A stretch of DNA of 64,000 nt from Alcanivoracaceae bacterium (GCA_029210325.1 JARGPU010000001.1:1436126-1500125), one strand, 5' to 3'; shown: positions 1 through 8,938, counted from the stretch's first letter. Translations and numbers: made by a program. Notes: a model not told the origin generated them from the letters alone.

Positions 1-116
1 AACAGCGAAGGGTTGGTGGTGGCATCCTCCGGCGCACTGGCACGGATCGCATCCAGATCACCGGTGTCGGCTACCAGAGTGGTCCATTGGCCGAGCTGAT
101 CGCGTTTGCTGCTCAT
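1..116 (-). CDS. tal: Transaldolase, N-terminal part (runs off the left edge)
   Basis: Only the first 38 or so codons are in the window. The reading frame opens with [20 protein letters not shown] and reaches DATTNPSL, the typical N-terminus of class I (TalB-type) transaldolase; the Asp and the TNPSL motif line the sugar-phosphate site. The enzyme moves a dihydroxyacetone unit between sedoheptulose-7-phosphate and glyceraldehyde-3-phosphate in the cytosolic pentose phosphate pathway. The ATG overlaps the dusA stop codon by four bases (ATGA), so the two genes are probably transcribed and translated together. The dusA-tal pair is also adjacent in Pseudomonas. The catalytic lysine lies outside the window. 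Confidence 0.9.
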   Translation of the reverse strand, partial: MSSKRDQLGQWTTLVADTGDLDAIRASAPEDATTNPSL

Positions 117-1126
117 GACAAAACTTCCTCTGTCGAAGATGAACGCGGCACCAGGGCCAGTGCGTCCATCAGAATCTGTGGCGTGGTATCGCTGCGGTGC
201 ATGTTCTCACTCAGGTGGCGACGAAACGCCCGGGCCCCGGGGACGGCCTGAAAAAGGTTAAGAATATGTCGCAGGGCATGCTTGGGATGATGGCCTTCAG
301 CGAAACGTTTTACCAGATAGGGCATGAAGGCCTCGGCAATATCGTGACGGCTGGGCTGCGGGTAGGGATCATCGAACACGATGCGATCCGCATCGAGCAG
401 GAAGTAGGGGTTCTGATAGGCCTCACGACCAATCATCACGCCATCCACTTCGCCCAGGTGCTCGCGCACCTGATGAAAATCGCGGATGCCGCCATTGATG
501 ATCACCTCGATATCCGGGAAGTCGCGCTTGATGTCGTAGGCACGCTGATAGATCAGCGGCGGAATCTCGCGATTCTCCTTCGGCGACAGGCCGGACAGGA
601 TCGCCTTGCGTGCATGAATGGTAAAACTGGTGCAGCCGGCGGCGCGGACTTTTTCGACAAAGCGGTGTAGAAACTCGTACTCATCCTGATCGTCGATGCC
701 GATCCGGCTTTTTACTGTCACCGGGATATTTACCACCGCCTGCATGGCCGCAACGCATTCCGCCACCTTGTCCGGATCCGCCATCAGGCAGGCGCCAAAC
801 TGTCCCGACTGCACCCGGTCCGACGGGCAACCGACGTTCAGGTTGACTTCGTCGTAACCAAAATCGGCGCAGATGCGGGTGGCTTCAGCCAGTTGTTTCG
901 GGTCGCTGCCGCCGAGCTGCTGGGCCACCGGATGCTCTGCTTCGTCGAAGCCGATCAGATCTTCGCGGTTGCCGAAGATCACCGCCTGAGCGGTGACCAT
1001 CTCGGTGTAGAGCAGGGTGTGTTTGCTGATCAGCCGGGCCAGATAACGGAAGTCACGGGTGGTCCAGTCCATCATCGGAGCGACGGACAGACGGCGGTTA
1101 ATGGCGGCGCGGGTTGCTGTATTCAT
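113..1126 (-). CDS. dusA: tRNA-dihydrouridine(20/20a) synthase DusA
   Basis: A 337-residue FMN-dependent flavoprotein that reduces uridines 20 and 20a in the tRNA D-loop. Visible family features are the start motif [10 protein letters not shown] (residues 13-22), the substrate-loop sequence [19 protein letters not shown] with catalytic Cys100, the FMN-binding stretch VKSRIGIDD, and the INGGI and [12 protein letters not shown] phosphate-binding segments. The GQFGACLM form and the length fit the DusA subfamily rather than DusB or DusC. The ATG start at 1126 is placed just before the conserved core. Translation ends inside the tal start codon. About 355 bases separate it from the upstream kinase gene, so it probably has its own promoter there. 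Confidence 0.93.
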   Translation of the reverse strand: MNTATRAAINRRLSVAPMMDWTTRDFRYLARLISKHTLLYTEMVTAQAVIFGNREDLIGFDEAEHPVAQQLGGSDPKQLAEATRICADFGYDEVNLNVGCPSDRVQSGQFGACLMADPDKVAECVAAMQAVVNIPVTVKSRIGIDDQDEYEFLHRFVEKVRAAGCTSFTIHARKAILSGLSPKENREIPPLIYQRAYDIKRDFPDIEVIINGGIRDFHQVREHLGEVDGVMIGREAYQNPYFLLDADRIVFDDPYPQPSRHDIAEAFMPYLVKRFAEGHHPKHALRHILNLFQAVPGARAFRRHLSENMHRSDTTPQILMDALALVPRSSSTEEVLS

Positions 1127-1196
1127 GGGGGCGGGAGTTTAGCAGGTTTTGTCTGGGCTCTAACCCCCACCTTCACCTACGTGCCCGGGCGCAACC

Positions 1197-1250
1197 GCCG
1201 CCATATCCTCCGGGAACCGCTACGCTGAGTCCCCTCCGGATATGGTGGCG
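1197..1250. repeat. Imperfect inverted repeat in the kinase-dusA gap
   Basis: The arm CGCCGCCATATCC (1197-1209) is answered by GGATATGGTGGCG (1238-1250), twelve of thirteen positions pairing around a 28-base loop. It lies in the 1127-1482 gene-free stretch, downstream of the minus-strand kinase gene and about 70 bases upstream of dusA. It could be a terminator hairpin for the kinase transcript or a site in the dusA leader. No clear U-tract follows, so an intrinsic terminator is uncertain. Confidence 0.4.
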
Positions 1251-1335
1251 TTCACGCCTAAGGGAGGCACCGTGCCGATGAGAGTCAGCGGTCAAGCCGA
1301 AAATCTGGAAAGAAGCAGGATGTGAGGCTTTGGCG

Positions 1336-1429
1336 CCTGTTTGGGGTTTCCGGGACTGTGTGAGGCATGGATGCCGAACGCAAGCCCCCGCGGATGGGTT
1401 TACGGCGTGTCCCGGAAACCCCAAACAGG
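1336..1429. repeat. Long-armed palindromic element, copy A
   Basis: A perfect 21-base inverted repeat (1336-1356 and 1409-1429) encloses a 52-base loop. The inner ends of the arms are TTTCCGGGAC and GTCCCGGAAA, and the loop holds GGATGCC, GCAAGC, GCGGATGG and GGCGT blocks. A second element at 23353-23462 has the same inner arm ends and loop plan but different outer arms. This is therefore an interspersed repeat family, not a one-off terminator. It occupies most of the gap between the kinase stop (1483) and the dusA start (1126). The remainder of that gap shows only the smaller inverted repeat at 1197-1250. I see no gene in it. Confidence 0.8.
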
Positions 1430-1482
1430 TGACAGAGCCGGTGAGTTCACTGTCGATCTTTCCTTCGCGGCTATTGGTTTGA

Positions 1483-2709
1483 TCAAGCAGAATCAGGCTC
1501 AATTCGATATTGCTCGATGGGCTTTCCATCAGCCCCAACAAGATTCACCTCAATCGGAATCCGAGTGAGAAACTCATGTGTGTCGGCCTTGCGAATATTG
1601 CGCAGGTATTCTTTCACTCGCCCGGCAATCCACGGATGCACTGTAGCCTTGAACTTTACCTTGCCGCACTTCTTGCCCCGTTCCTTGCCCCAGGCAAACA
1701 GCTCCTGACTGATCTTCTCGAAATGTCCCTGAAACTGATTAAAATCATCCGCCATCACATAAATGTCGAACACATAAACACTCGAAAGCAGCCCCGCTTT
1801 TTCTTTGATCTCCTTGCAGCGCATGCGTGATTCCAGCTTCACCTCTGCGCTATTGCCATCGACAAACTTGGCCGCTGCGGGCGCTGGGGTTGGTGTTGTG
1901 CCAGCGGCAGAAGGCGCTGCCACGGCAGACAAACTTTTCAAGGCAACAACCACCTCACTGCCACGCTGAAAGCGCTGCTCCGGATCCTTTGCCATCAACT
2001 TGCGCACCAGCGGTTGCCAACGTTTTTTATCGCCCGGCAACAACGGAATCGGTTCGGAAATATGCTTGATGCCAATCGACATGGCGTCCTCGCCGGTATA
2101 CGGCGCGCGCCCGGTGAGCATCTCGAACAGCACCACACCGAGCGAATACAGATCCGCCCGTGAGTCGACACCCTTACCACGATGTTGCTCCGGGCTCATG
2201 TATTTTGGTGTACCAACGATGGTGCCCAGCTGTGTCATGGCCTCATCGCCCTGCATCGGCCGGGCAATGCCAAAGTCCATCAGCACCGCAGAGCCGTCGC
2301 CCCGAAACATGATGTTATCCGGCTTGATGTCGCGGTGAATGATGTCCTGCTCGCCGGTGTAATCCAGCGCAGCGGCAATTTCCGCGGTGATACGCTGGAT
2401 ATCGTCATCTTCAAGACCATCGCGCAGGCGCTGCTTCAGGGTGCCGCCGACAATATGCTCCATGCTCATATAGTGCAGATCGCCATGGCTGCCAATATCA
2501 AACACAGGCACGATATGTGGGTGACTCAGCTGCGCCATCATTTTCGCTTCGCGAATAAATCGTTGGCTGAAAGTTGGGTCCGCCGCCAGCGCCGGGTTCA
2601 TCACCTTGATGGCTACCGGGCGATCAAATGATTCCTGTACAGCAAGGTAAACATTGGCCATGCCACCACGGCCGATTTTTGATTGAAGTCGATAACCTGG
2701 AATTTGCAC
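1483..2709 (-). CDS. Hanks-type serine/threonine protein kinase, soluble, with an extra C-terminal domain
   Basis: The 408 residues start with a complete eukaryotic-like kinase domain (about 1-265): glycine loop GRGGMA at 13-18, VAIK with Lys35, Glu54 of helix C, HRDIKPDN at 125-132, DFG at 145-147, and GTPKYMSPEQ of the activation segment. A short Ala/Pro-rich linker near 270-290 leads to about 120 unassigned residues rich in charged amino acids. No transmembrane helix is present, unlike PknB-type receptors, so it should act in the cytosol. The start is a GTG preceded by AAGGAAG. It follows the receiver-protein gene by 63 bases on the same strand, which suggests one operon and linked phospho-signalling. 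The substrate is unknown. Confidence 0.9.
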   Translation of the reverse strand: MQIPGYRLQSKIGRGGMANVYLAVQESFDRPVAIKVMNPALAADPTFSQRFIREAKMMAQLSHPHIVPVFDIGSHGDLHYMSMEHIVGGTLKQRLRDGLEDDDIQRITAEIAAALDYTGEQDIIHRDIKPDNIMFRGDGSAVLMDFGIARPMQGDEAMTQLGTIVGTPKYMSPEQHRGKGVDSRADLYSLGVVLFEMLTGRAPYTGEDAMSIGIKHISEPIPLLPGDKKRWQPLVRKLMAKDPEQRFQRGSEVVVALKSLSAVAAPSAAGTTPTPAPAAAKFVDGNSAEVKLESRMRCKEIKEKAGLLSSVYVFDIYVMADDFNQFQGHFEKISQELFAWGKERGKKCGKVKFKATVHPWIAGRVKEYLRNIRKADTHEFLTRIPIEVNLVGADGKPIEQYRIEPDSA

Positions 2710-2772
2710 GAATGGATCTTCCTTGAATGGATGATCCGGAAATGTAGCAGGGCAGGGTCAGTCTTTCAGCTG

Positions 2773-3270
2773 TTATTCCCCGTAAGCGGCTTTCATCGCC
2801 TCCGCAGATTCCCGGCTGCGGCGCAGTTTCGCTTCCAGTCGTTTCTTCTGGTAGTCGAGCTGCAAGAAGAAATTGACCTTGGAGCAGAGCATGGTTGGGT
2901 CAATGGGTTTGAACAGATAATCCACCGCGCCACTTTGATAACCACGACGCATATTGCGATCGTCACGGGAGTTGGCGGTGACAAAGATGATCGGTACGTT
3001 CATGGTGCGCTTGTTAGAACGCATGATCTCGGCCACTTCAAAACCATCCATCTCTGGCATCTGCACATCCAGCAGTACCAGCGAGAACTCCTGTTTGAGT
3101 AGCTTGCCCAGCGCTTCCGCGCCTGAAGCGGCCGAAACCAAATTACACGGCAGGTCTTCCAGTACCACTTGCAGGGCAACCAGATTCTCCGGCGTGTCAT
3201 CCACCATCAGCACGTTCTGTGGCGGGATATCGAGCTGGTCATCTTGTGACTGGGTCTGTTCGTCGCTCAT
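2773..3270 (-). CDS. Single-domain response regulator (CheY-like receiver)
   Basis: A 165-residue protein that is almost entirely a receiver domain. The acidic pair is in MVDDTP (residues 22-27), the phospho-acceptor is Asp68 in LLDVQMPEMDG, the switch Thr is in FVTAN, and Lys121 lies in the YLFKPI motif. After residue 130 comes a charged, probably helical tail (QKKRLEAKLRRSRESAEAM) with no DNA-binding or enzymatic output domain. It therefore works by protein contact. No histidine kinase is nearby; the next gene downstream is a Ser/Thr kinase, a plausible partner. An 87-base gap separates it from the membrane protein gene upstream. Confidence 0.9.
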   Translation of the reverse strand: MSDEQTQSQDDQLDIPPQNVLMVDDTPENLVALQVVLEDLPCNLVSAASGAEALGKLLKQEFSLVLLDVQMPEMDGFEVAEIMRSNKRTMNVPIIFVTANSRDDRNMRRGYQSGAVDYLFKPIDPTMLCSKVNFFLQLDYQKKRLEAKLRRSRESAEAMKAAYGE

Positions 3271-3357
3271 GCTCTGTCAGCTTGTGGCTGTATACACCTG
3301 TGATTTTACGCCCCGTTAGTGCCATGGTGCCAGTATCAGGGCGAATTTGACCTTTGT

Positions 3358-4371
3358 TTACGCTTCGCTGGGGTCCTGCTTCCACTGCTGCACCGCCACC
3401 TGCACCTTCACCTGATCCAGAATATCCAGCAAAGTGTCCCGGATAAGCTGGTTTAGTTGCTCCCGGTCGCCGGCGGCATTACGCAGGATACCGTCGATCA
3501 GTTCATCCAGCGTGTTGCGGTTGGCGGGGTCAGTGAGGTCTTCTACCAGTTGATCTGTGAGCGCAACGCCAAGCTCGCGCACGGTGTCGCCGAGCAGGGC
3601 CAGTGCCCGTGGGCCGGCGACTGGAATGGCCGCCAAACGGGCGCCGCTGGGGGTGCGCGCTACCGCATCGTCGGTGAGCTGCGACAGGTAATCGCCCAGC
3701 CCCTGACGCCATTCGCCGTGGGTGCGGGCAGCGATATCCACCAGCCGGCTGGCAACAAAGTCCACCAGTTCCTGACGGCGCGGTACCAGCACTTCGGCTT
3801 CGATACGGTGGACCAGCGGCGAGCCCTCGCGGATTTCCCGCTGCACGCCATCGAGGACATTGATCACCACCCGATCAGAGATCTCTTCGACCACGATGCG
3901 GTAGTACTTGAGCACGGTAAAGCCGAGCCAGGTGTAGCGCAGGTCGACAATCCCGGTGCGCTGCAGGCGGTACAGCAGGCTGATAATGCGCAGGATGCGC
4001 AGCCAGCGAAAACCGCCCACCGGGATGCAGCCGAGCAGGTCATACCAATGGGCAAAGGGATAGAAAAACCAGCGATGGTAGGTCTGTCGAACCACGGCGA
4101 TGATCCAGCGCACGGTAAATTCGGTCAGGTAGATGCTGACGAAGATCAGGTCCCAGAAGATAAAGTCGTTGTGGATGGTGTCGCGATAGAAAAGGGTAAA
4201 CGACGGCGCCAGCCACATTAGTCCCTGTTGCACCGGTTGGGCGCTGAATAGCCAATCAAACAGAATCAGGCCAAGGTTAAGCACCACCAGCACGATCATG
4301 GCCAGATCGACCAGTAGGCCAAGACCATCCAGATTCATGCGCAAGCGTTCGCGGTGCCACTGCACGGCCAT
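3358..4371 (-). CDS. Voltage-sensor-like (S1-S4) membrane protein without a pore domain
   Basis: A 337-residue protein with four hydrophobic segments in the first 140 residues that look like an ion-channel voltage sensor. S1 is at about 15-42. S2 is at about 70-93 with Glu84 in YLTEFTVRW. S3 contains WYDLLGCIP with Asp111. S4 has arginines 122, 125, 128, 135 and 138, largely at every third position. No pore helix or selectivity filter follows; instead about 200 soluble residues, mostly helical and rich in charged and Leu residues, complete the protein. Automated pipelines may call it an ion transporter. Its ATG lies two bases after the xthA stop, so the two are co-transcribed. The function is not known. 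Confidence 0.7.
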   Translation of the reverse strand: MAVQWHRERLRMNLDGLGLLVDLAMIVLVVLNLGLILFDWLFSAQPVQQGLMWLAPSFTLFYRDTIHNDFIFWDLIFVSIYLTEFTVRWIIAVVRQTYHRWFFYPFAHWYDLLGCIPVGGFRWLRILRIISLLYRLQRTGIVDLRYTWLGFTVLKYYRIVVEEISDRVVINVLDGVQREIREGSPLVHRIEAEVLVPRRQELVDFVASRLVDIAARTHGEWRQGLGDYLSQLTDDAVARTPSGARLAAIPVAGPRALALLGDTVRELGVALTDQLVEDLTDPANRNTLDELIDGILRNAAGDREQLNQLIRDTLLDILDQVKVQVAVQQWKQDPSEA

Positions 4372-4373
4372 GG

Positions 4374-5186
4374 CTAGTTGAACTCCACCCAGACCGGGCA
4401 GTGATCCGATGGCCGCTCCATGGAGCGGATTTCGTAATCAATGCCGGAATCTTTGACCCTGTCCTGCAGGGGCTTGCTGGCGAGGATGCCATCAATGCGC
4501 AGGCCCCGGCGCGGCTCCCGTTCGAAGCCTTTGGAGCGATAGTCAAACCAGCTGAACAGCTCGTTGGTGTCGCCGTGGATACGCCGGTAGGTGTCTTCCA
4601 GACCCCAGCCGAGCAGGCGCTGGAACCACTCGCGCTCCTCCGGCAGGAAGCTGGTTTTGCCGTCGCGCAGCCAGCGTTTGCGGTTGTCTTCGCCAATGCC
4701 GATATCACAGTCCTGAGCGGAAATATTGAAGTCGCCCATCACCACTACGGCATCTTCCGGGCTGTGGTGGTTTTCCAGATAGTGCTGCAGGTCAGCGTAG
4801 AACTTTTCCTTGGCGGGAAATTTCACCGGGTGGTCGCGGCTTTCACCCTGGGGGAAATAGCCGTTCAGGACGGTGACCGGTTTGCCGTCCGGGCCCGCCA
4901 GCTTGCCGATAATCATGCGGCGCTGGGCGTCTTCCGGATCGCCGGGGAAGCCCCGTTGGATATCCAGCAGCGGCTCACGGCTTAGCAGGGCGACGCCGTA
5001 ATGGCCTTTCTGGCCAAAATAATAGGGGTGATAACCCAGCTCGCGGATGCTGTCCTCAGGGAATTCGGCATCCTGCACCTTGATTTCCTGCAGACCGATC
5101 AGGTCAGGCTGGTAGCTGGCAATCAGCTGCTCGACCTGATGGGGGCGGGCGCGGATGCCATTGATATTGAAAGAGATCAGTTTCAT
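4374..5186 (-). CDS. xthA: Exodeoxyribonuclease III (AP endonuclease)
   Basis: A 270-residue Mg-dependent exonuclease and abasic-site endonuclease for base excision repair. Conserved residues are Asn7 in [10 protein letters not shown], Glu34 in GLQEIKVQD, Tyr110 in [10 protein letters not shown], Asp152 and Asn154 in [14 protein letters not shown], and the terminal SDHCPVW with Asp261-His262. The length matches E. coli ExoIII (268). The ATG at 5186 starts exactly at the family N-terminus [10 protein letters not shown]; a longer in-frame extension upstream has no homologous character. A TACAAT -10-like hexamer lies upstream on the minus strand. The gene is divergent from an alpha/beta hydrolase gene and leads into the voltage-sensor-like gene. 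Confidence 0.94.
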   Translation of the reverse strand: MKLISFNINGIRARPHQVEQLIASYQPDLIGLQEIKVQDAEFPEDSIRELGYHPYYFGQKGHYGVALLSREPLLDIQRGFPGDPEDAQRRMIIGKLAGPDGKPVTVLNGYFPQGESRDHPVKFPAKEKFYADLQHYLENHHSPEDAVVVMGDFNISAQDCDIGIGEDNRKRWLRDGKTSFLPEEREWFQRLLGWGLEDTYRRIHGDTNELFSWFDYRSKGFEREPRRGLRIDGILASKPLQDRVKDSGIDYEIRSMERPSDHCPVWVEFN

Positions 5187-5313
5187 CGGGCCTCTCGTGT
5201 GGGCGGCGGGCGGGCGGACAAAGACGGCATTGTACATGGTCAGGCGCGGGTCATCTTGCGTCATTGAGGCTTCACTGTGCGACGTCCAGAATAGCCGCCT
5301 TACGGAGGACTCC

Positions 5314-6105
5314 ATGCACACAGATAAACCCGTTCTTGCTTTCGCCCACGCCAATGGCGTGCCCGGCGGTAGCTATGCCAAGTTTCTGGCACCTTTTCAG
5401 CAGGACTATCAGGTTCATGCGGTTGATCGCATTGGCCACAACCCGGACTTTCCGGTGGATGCTCACTGGCACGGTCTGTCCCGCGAGCTGGAGGCTTTCT
5501 TGGAGCCGCTGGCCAAGCCGCTGGTGGGTATGGGCCATTCGCTGGGCGGGGTATTGATGTTTACCGTGGCGGCGCGGCGGCCGGAATGGTTTTCCGCCCT
5601 GATCATGCTTGATCCGCCGCTGATTAATGGCTGGCAGCGCTGGCTGTTCAATCTGGCCGAATGGACCGGGCAGGGCGATCGCGTCAGTCCTGCGGGCAAG
5701 TCCAAGTTCCGTCGTGACCAGTGGCCGAATCGTCAGGAGGTGGATGGTTATTTTTCCCGGCGCGGCTTCTTTCAGAGCTTTGACCCGGATTGCCTGCGCG
5801 ATTACATCGACTCTGCCGTGCAGTGTGATGAGAGCGGCTGTCGATTGCGTTTCGAGGTGGCGGTGGAGGTGGGCATTTTCCGCACCACACCGCGCGACCT
5901 GCACAAGTATCCGCGCCTTGCGGTGCCGGGCATGTTGATTAATGGCAGCGAGAGCGAGTCCATGTTCGTTGATTGTGGCCGGCGTCATGTACGGCGTCAC
6001 AAGATGGACTGGGGTATGGCCGAGGGCGGCCATATGTTCCCGCTGCAGAAACCACTGCAAACCGCCGCGTTGATTCGTCAGCGTCTCAAGGAGTTGCTGT
6101 CATGA
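5314..6105 (+). CDS. Alpha/beta hydrolase
   Basis: A 263-residue protein with the alpha/beta hydrolase fold. HANG at 12-15 gives the oxyanion region, GHSLGG at 75-80 carries the nucleophile Ser76, MLINGSES precedes the probable acid residue, and the His in MAEGGHMFP near the C-terminus completes the triad. There is no signal peptide, so it is cytosolic. The ATG at 5314 has a good ribosome site (GGAGG) six bases upstream, and an in-frame extension from 5155 is not needed. The substrate cannot be told. The next hydrolase gene starts inside this one's stop codon (ATGA), so the two are coupled. Confidence 0.85.
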   Translation: MHTDKPVLAFAHANGVPGGSYAKFLAPFQQDYQVHAVDRIGHNPDFPVDAHWHGLSRELEAFLEPLAKPLVGMGHSLGGVLMFTVAARRPEWFSALIMLDPPLINGWQRWLFNLAEWTGQGDRVSPAGKSKFRRDQWPNRQEVDGYFSRRGFFQSFDPDCLRDYIDSAVQCDESGCRLRFEVAVEVGIFRTTPRDLHKYPRLAVPGMLINGSESESMFVDCGRRHVRRHKMDWGMAEGGHMFPLQKPLQTAALIRQRLKELLS

Positions 6106-6947
6106 GCGCGCTGACCGAACGTCGCTTTGATTGTTGGGGGCAGGTGCTGGCTGCCGTGGAAAAGCCAGGAACCGGTATGCCGATTCTAGCGCTGCATGGC
6201 TGGCTGGATAATGCGGCTTCATTTTTTCCGTTGATGGAACATCTGGCCAACCCCATGGTGGCGCTGGATTTCTCCGGGCATGGCCTGTCCGGGCATCGGC
6301 CGGAGCAGGCCGCCACCCACTATGTGGATCATGTTCGTGATGTGCTGGCGGTGGCTGACCAGCTTGGCTGGCAACAGTTTATTTTGCTCGGTCACTCCAT
6401 GGGCGCTGGCGTGGCGACCCTGTTTGCCGGGTGTTATCCCCAGCGGATCAGCAAGCTGGTGCTGATTGAAGGTATTGGCCCGCCCACTTCGTCGGCTAGC
6501 GATGTCGCCCAAACCCTGCGTCAAGCCATCAACGATATGCAGGCGCTGCCGGCCAAGAAGAAGCCCGTATATGGCCATATTGATGATGCTGTTGAGGCGC
6601 GCACGCGCGGCTTTGGTGGCCTGTCCCATGACTGCTCCCGATTGCTTTGTGAGCGAGGCCTGATGCCGGTGAGTGACGGCTTTACCTGGCGTGCCGATCC
6701 TCGTCTGCGCCTGACCTCGTCGTTGCGTCTTACCGAGGAGCAGGTGGAGGGCTTCGCTCGCGCAATCCGCTCGCCGGCCCTGCTGCTGGTGGGCGAGCAG
6801 GGTATGGGCGGTCAGGGTCATTTCGAGCACCGCCTGGCGTGGGTCGAAGGGCTGCAACTGGAGCGCTTGCCGGGACGCCATCACCTGCACATGGAATCAC
6901 CCGCTGAAGTGGCTCAGGTAATTGCCGCTTTTCTTGACGACAAGTAA
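6102..6947 (+). CDS. Alpha/beta hydrolase, second of a coupled pair
   Basis: A 281-residue hydrolase. LHGWLDNAASF (31-41) is the oxyanion loop, LDFSGHGLS (55-63) follows strand four, GHSMGAG has nucleophile Ser99, LLLVGEQG precedes the acid, and GRHHLHMESP near the C-terminus has the catalytic His. These motifs resemble the epoxide hydrolase/lipase-like group (MEST/serine hydrolase-like), but the substrate is not determined. The ATG overlaps the previous stop by four bases and the AAGGAG at 6088-6093 serves as its ribosome site. It is cytosolic, with no signal peptide. Confidence 0.85.
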   Translation: MSALTERRFDCWGQVLAAVEKPGTGMPILALHGWLDNAASFFPLMEHLANPMVALDFSGHGLSGHRPEQAATHYVDHVRDVLAVADQLGWQQFILLGHSMGAGVATLFAGCYPQRISKLVLIEGIGPPTSSASDVAQTLRQAINDMQALPAKKKPVYGHIDDAVEARTRGFGGLSHDCSRLLCERGLMPVSDGFTWRADPRLRLTSSLRLTEEQVEGFARAIRSPALLLVGEQGMGGQGHFEHRLAWVEGLQLERLPGRHHLHMESPAEVAQVIAAFLDDK

Positions 6948-7027
6948 GTCCACCCTGTTCGCTGCGGTCATGGCGACCAGTGGATGGACAGTTATTATCG
7001 CTGCAACTGCAAACACGGAGACTGGAT

Positions 7028-7489
7028 ATGAAACAGATTGATGCCGCAGAAATGAAGGGCTACGAAGGTCAGGAACTGGGTGTGTCGGAGTGGTTCCAGA
7101 TCGATCAGGCGCGCATCAATGCGTTTGCCGATGCGACGCTGGATCACCAGTTCATTCATGTTAACGAGGAAATGGCCAAGCAGACTCCGTTCGGCGGCAC
7201 CATCGCTCATGGCTATCTGACCGTGTCGTTGTTGCCTTATCTGCAGACCAGCATTGATGGCCTGATTATTCCCAAGGGCCTGAAAATGGGCATGAACTAC
7301 GGTTTTGACAAGCTGCGCTTTATGGCGCCGGTGAAGGTCAACAGCCGGGTGCGCGCCAAGGCCAAGCTGATCAGCGCCGATGAGAAAAAGCCAGGTCAGT
7401 GGCTGCTCAAGTTTGAATACACCATCGAGATCGAAGGCGAGAGCAAGCCGGCGGTGGTGGCAGAATGGTTGTTGATGTATTTCGTTTGA
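7028..7489 (+). CDS. MaoC-family (R)-enoyl-CoA hydratase-like hot-dog protein
   Basis: A 153-residue single hot-dog domain. The hydratase signature is visible: Asp39 and His44 in the TLDHQFIH segment followed by PFGGTIAHGYLTVSLL, in the order expected for MaoC/NodN-like proteins. Such enzymes hydrate trans-2-enoyl-CoA to (R)-3-hydroxyacyl-CoA for polyester synthesis or beta-oxidation. The ATG at 7028 has GGAG nine bases upstream. It stands 80 bases after the hydrolase pair and converges on the reductase gene at 7669, with a strong hairpin between them. Confidence 0.85.
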   Translation: MKQIDAAEMKGYEGQELGVSEWFQIDQARINAFADATLDHQFIHVNEEMAKQTPFGGTIAHGYLTVSLLPYLQTSIDGLIIPKGLKMGMNYGFDKLRFMAPVKVNSRVRAKAKLISADEKKPGQWLLKFEYTIEIEGESKPAVVAEWLLMYFV

Positions 7490-7575
7490 GTTTGTCAGTG
7501 CTGGACGGTGCCGTTTGAGAGAGGGCACGCCCCAGTGCCACCTGGCGATTTCGGGTGCAGCACCACAGCCCGCCA

Positions 7576-7650
7576 GCGTTTCCCGGTGGTTGCCTGATGC
7601 ACAAAGCGATTATCGCGGAGCGACTGCATCAGGTAACCACCGGGAAGCGC
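7576..7650. terminator. Long imperfect hairpin between convergent genes (probable two-way terminator or repeat)
   Basis: Two 26-base arms (7576-7601 and 7625-7650) pair at all but two positions, and both mismatches would still be G-U pairs in one RNA orientation. The loop is 23 bases and contains CGATTATCG. It lies between the 3' ends of the MaoC gene (7489) and the reductase gene (7669), the right place for a bidirectional terminator. No long T run flanks it, and the arms are longer than a usual terminator needs, so it may be a member of a chromosomal repeat family. It lacks the GGATG loop blocks of the elements at 1336 and 23353. Confidence 0.6.
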
Positions 7651-7668
7651 CCGCACCAACCTCAGCTA

Positions 7669-8856
7669 TCAAAGCTCCCGAAACGTAATCCCAGCAGCCT
7701 GTAACCGCTCAATCAACCGATCTTCACAAGCCATCATAGGCGTCAACACACCCGCCCGCTTCGGCTGATCCTGATCAAGCGCCAGACACATGGCCGTTTC
7801 CGCCAGCATCTTCGCCGTTTCACTGTAGCCCGGATCGCCACCGGCCACTTCGCACATTACCTGCTCACCGCCACTGCGGGCACGAAACTGCACCTTGAAC
7901 CAGCTTTTTTCCCGCTTTTCCGCCGACGGACCATCACCCGACTGGCGATACTCAAGCAGCTTGTTACGCAGCGGTTTGATCTGAGCGGCTAGCACCAGGC
8001 CGCCAACGGCAGCCATACCGCCAACCAGCTTGGGCAGGCTTTTAGCGGCCACATAATGACCGTAACGGAAATCCGGGCCATAGCCGTCCACAGCGCGGGC
8101 AGAGCGCACCACCATAAACGGATCAACCGTTGGCATCGGTGCCAGCCAGCCGCCCAGCTCGCTGTCGTGCTTGGGGCGCATCGGCAGCACACGGGCGTTT
8201 TTCGGATACTGATGATTGAGTGCCATGCGAGCATGTTTCATGGCGAAACGGTTTTCCGTTGGCCGGCCCATGGCGGTAACAGCCGATTGCCAGGTGCCGC
8301 CGGAGAAAGTGCCAGCGGCACTAACCACGCCTTCCATGGTGACCTGACCATTGATCTGGCCACCCAGCTTTTTTGCCAGTGCGCGTACTGTAAACAGGGC
8401 ACCGGCGTCGTGGGGAATGGAGTCGAAGCCGCAGGCGTTAACAATCGCTGCGCCGGTTTTCCGGGCGCTGGCGTGATAGCGAGTCATGCTGTTGCAGACA
8501 AATTCTGGCTCGCCGGTCAGATCGCAGTAATGGGTGCCATTATCGGCGCAGGCGCGCACCAGTCCTTCGCCGTAAAACACGTAGGGGCCAACGGTGGTGA
8601 TTACCACCTTGCTGAGCTGTGCCATGTTGTCGAGGCTGGCCTGATCGTCCACATCCGCCTGGATCAGCTCCGGCAGGTTGCTTGCGCCAGCAGCACTTAA
8701 CCGGTCGCGGACTGACTCCAGTTTGCTCAGATTTCGACCGGCCAGAGCCCAGGGGGCGTCGCCAGGCATGTGGCTGGCCAGATAATCGGCACACAGGCCA
8801 CCGGTAAATCCGGTGGCGCCAAAAAGTGTCAGGCTGTATTTGCGAGGCTGGGTCAT
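7669..8856 (-). CDS. Saccharopine dehydrogenase-like / trans-acting enoyl reductase family protein
   Basis: A 395-residue protein with an N-terminal Rossmann fold whose nucleotide-binding loop is LFGATGFTG (residues 11-19). It continues with VITTVGPYVFYGE and HYCDLTGEP, the hallmarks of the saccharopine-dehydrogenase-like NADP-binding group that includes mycobacterial trans-acting enoyl reductase. Such proteins often reduce lipid intermediates rather than make lysine. A hydrophobic patch (GGMAAVGGLVLAAQI) near residue 300 may touch the membrane. The ATG at 8856 starts right before the Rossmann strand; a longer upstream extension is rejected. It is divergent from the hydrolase gene at 8939, leaving 82 bases for both promoters. 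Confidence 0.8.
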   Translation of the reverse strand: MTQPRKYSLTLFGATGFTGGLCADYLASHMPGDAPWALAGRNLSKLESVRDRLSAAGASNLPELIQADVDDQASLDNMAQLSKVVITTVGPYVFYGEGLVRACADNGTHYCDLTGEPEFVCNSMTRYHASARKTGAAIVNACGFDSIPHDAGALFTVRALAKKLGGQINGQVTMEGVVSAAGTFSGGTWQSAVTAMGRPTENRFAMKHARMALNHQYPKNARVLPMRPKHDSELGGWLAPMPTVDPFMVVRSARAVDGYGPDFRYGHYVAAKSLPKLVGGMAAVGGLVLAAQIKPLRNKLLEYRQSGDGPSAEKREKSWFKVQFRARSGGEQVMCEVAGGDPGYSETAKMLAETAMCLALDQDQPKRAGVLTPMMACEDRLIERLQAAGITFREL

Positions 8857-8938
8857 ACTGATACCCTTTGGTCCATTGAGAAACACGCAGTCTACCCAGC
8901 TTCGTGCTGGTTGACACGCATTGACCGGAATCTGCCTG

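Noticed and set aside
1336-1429. Palindromic elements as integron attC sites
   Set aside because: No integrase or cassette array is present and the arm layout lacks the R/L box spacing of attC sites.
5155-5313. N-terminal extension of the hydrolase gene
   Set aside because: The extra residues overlap the divergent xthA start region and a strong ribosome site supports the ATG at 5314.
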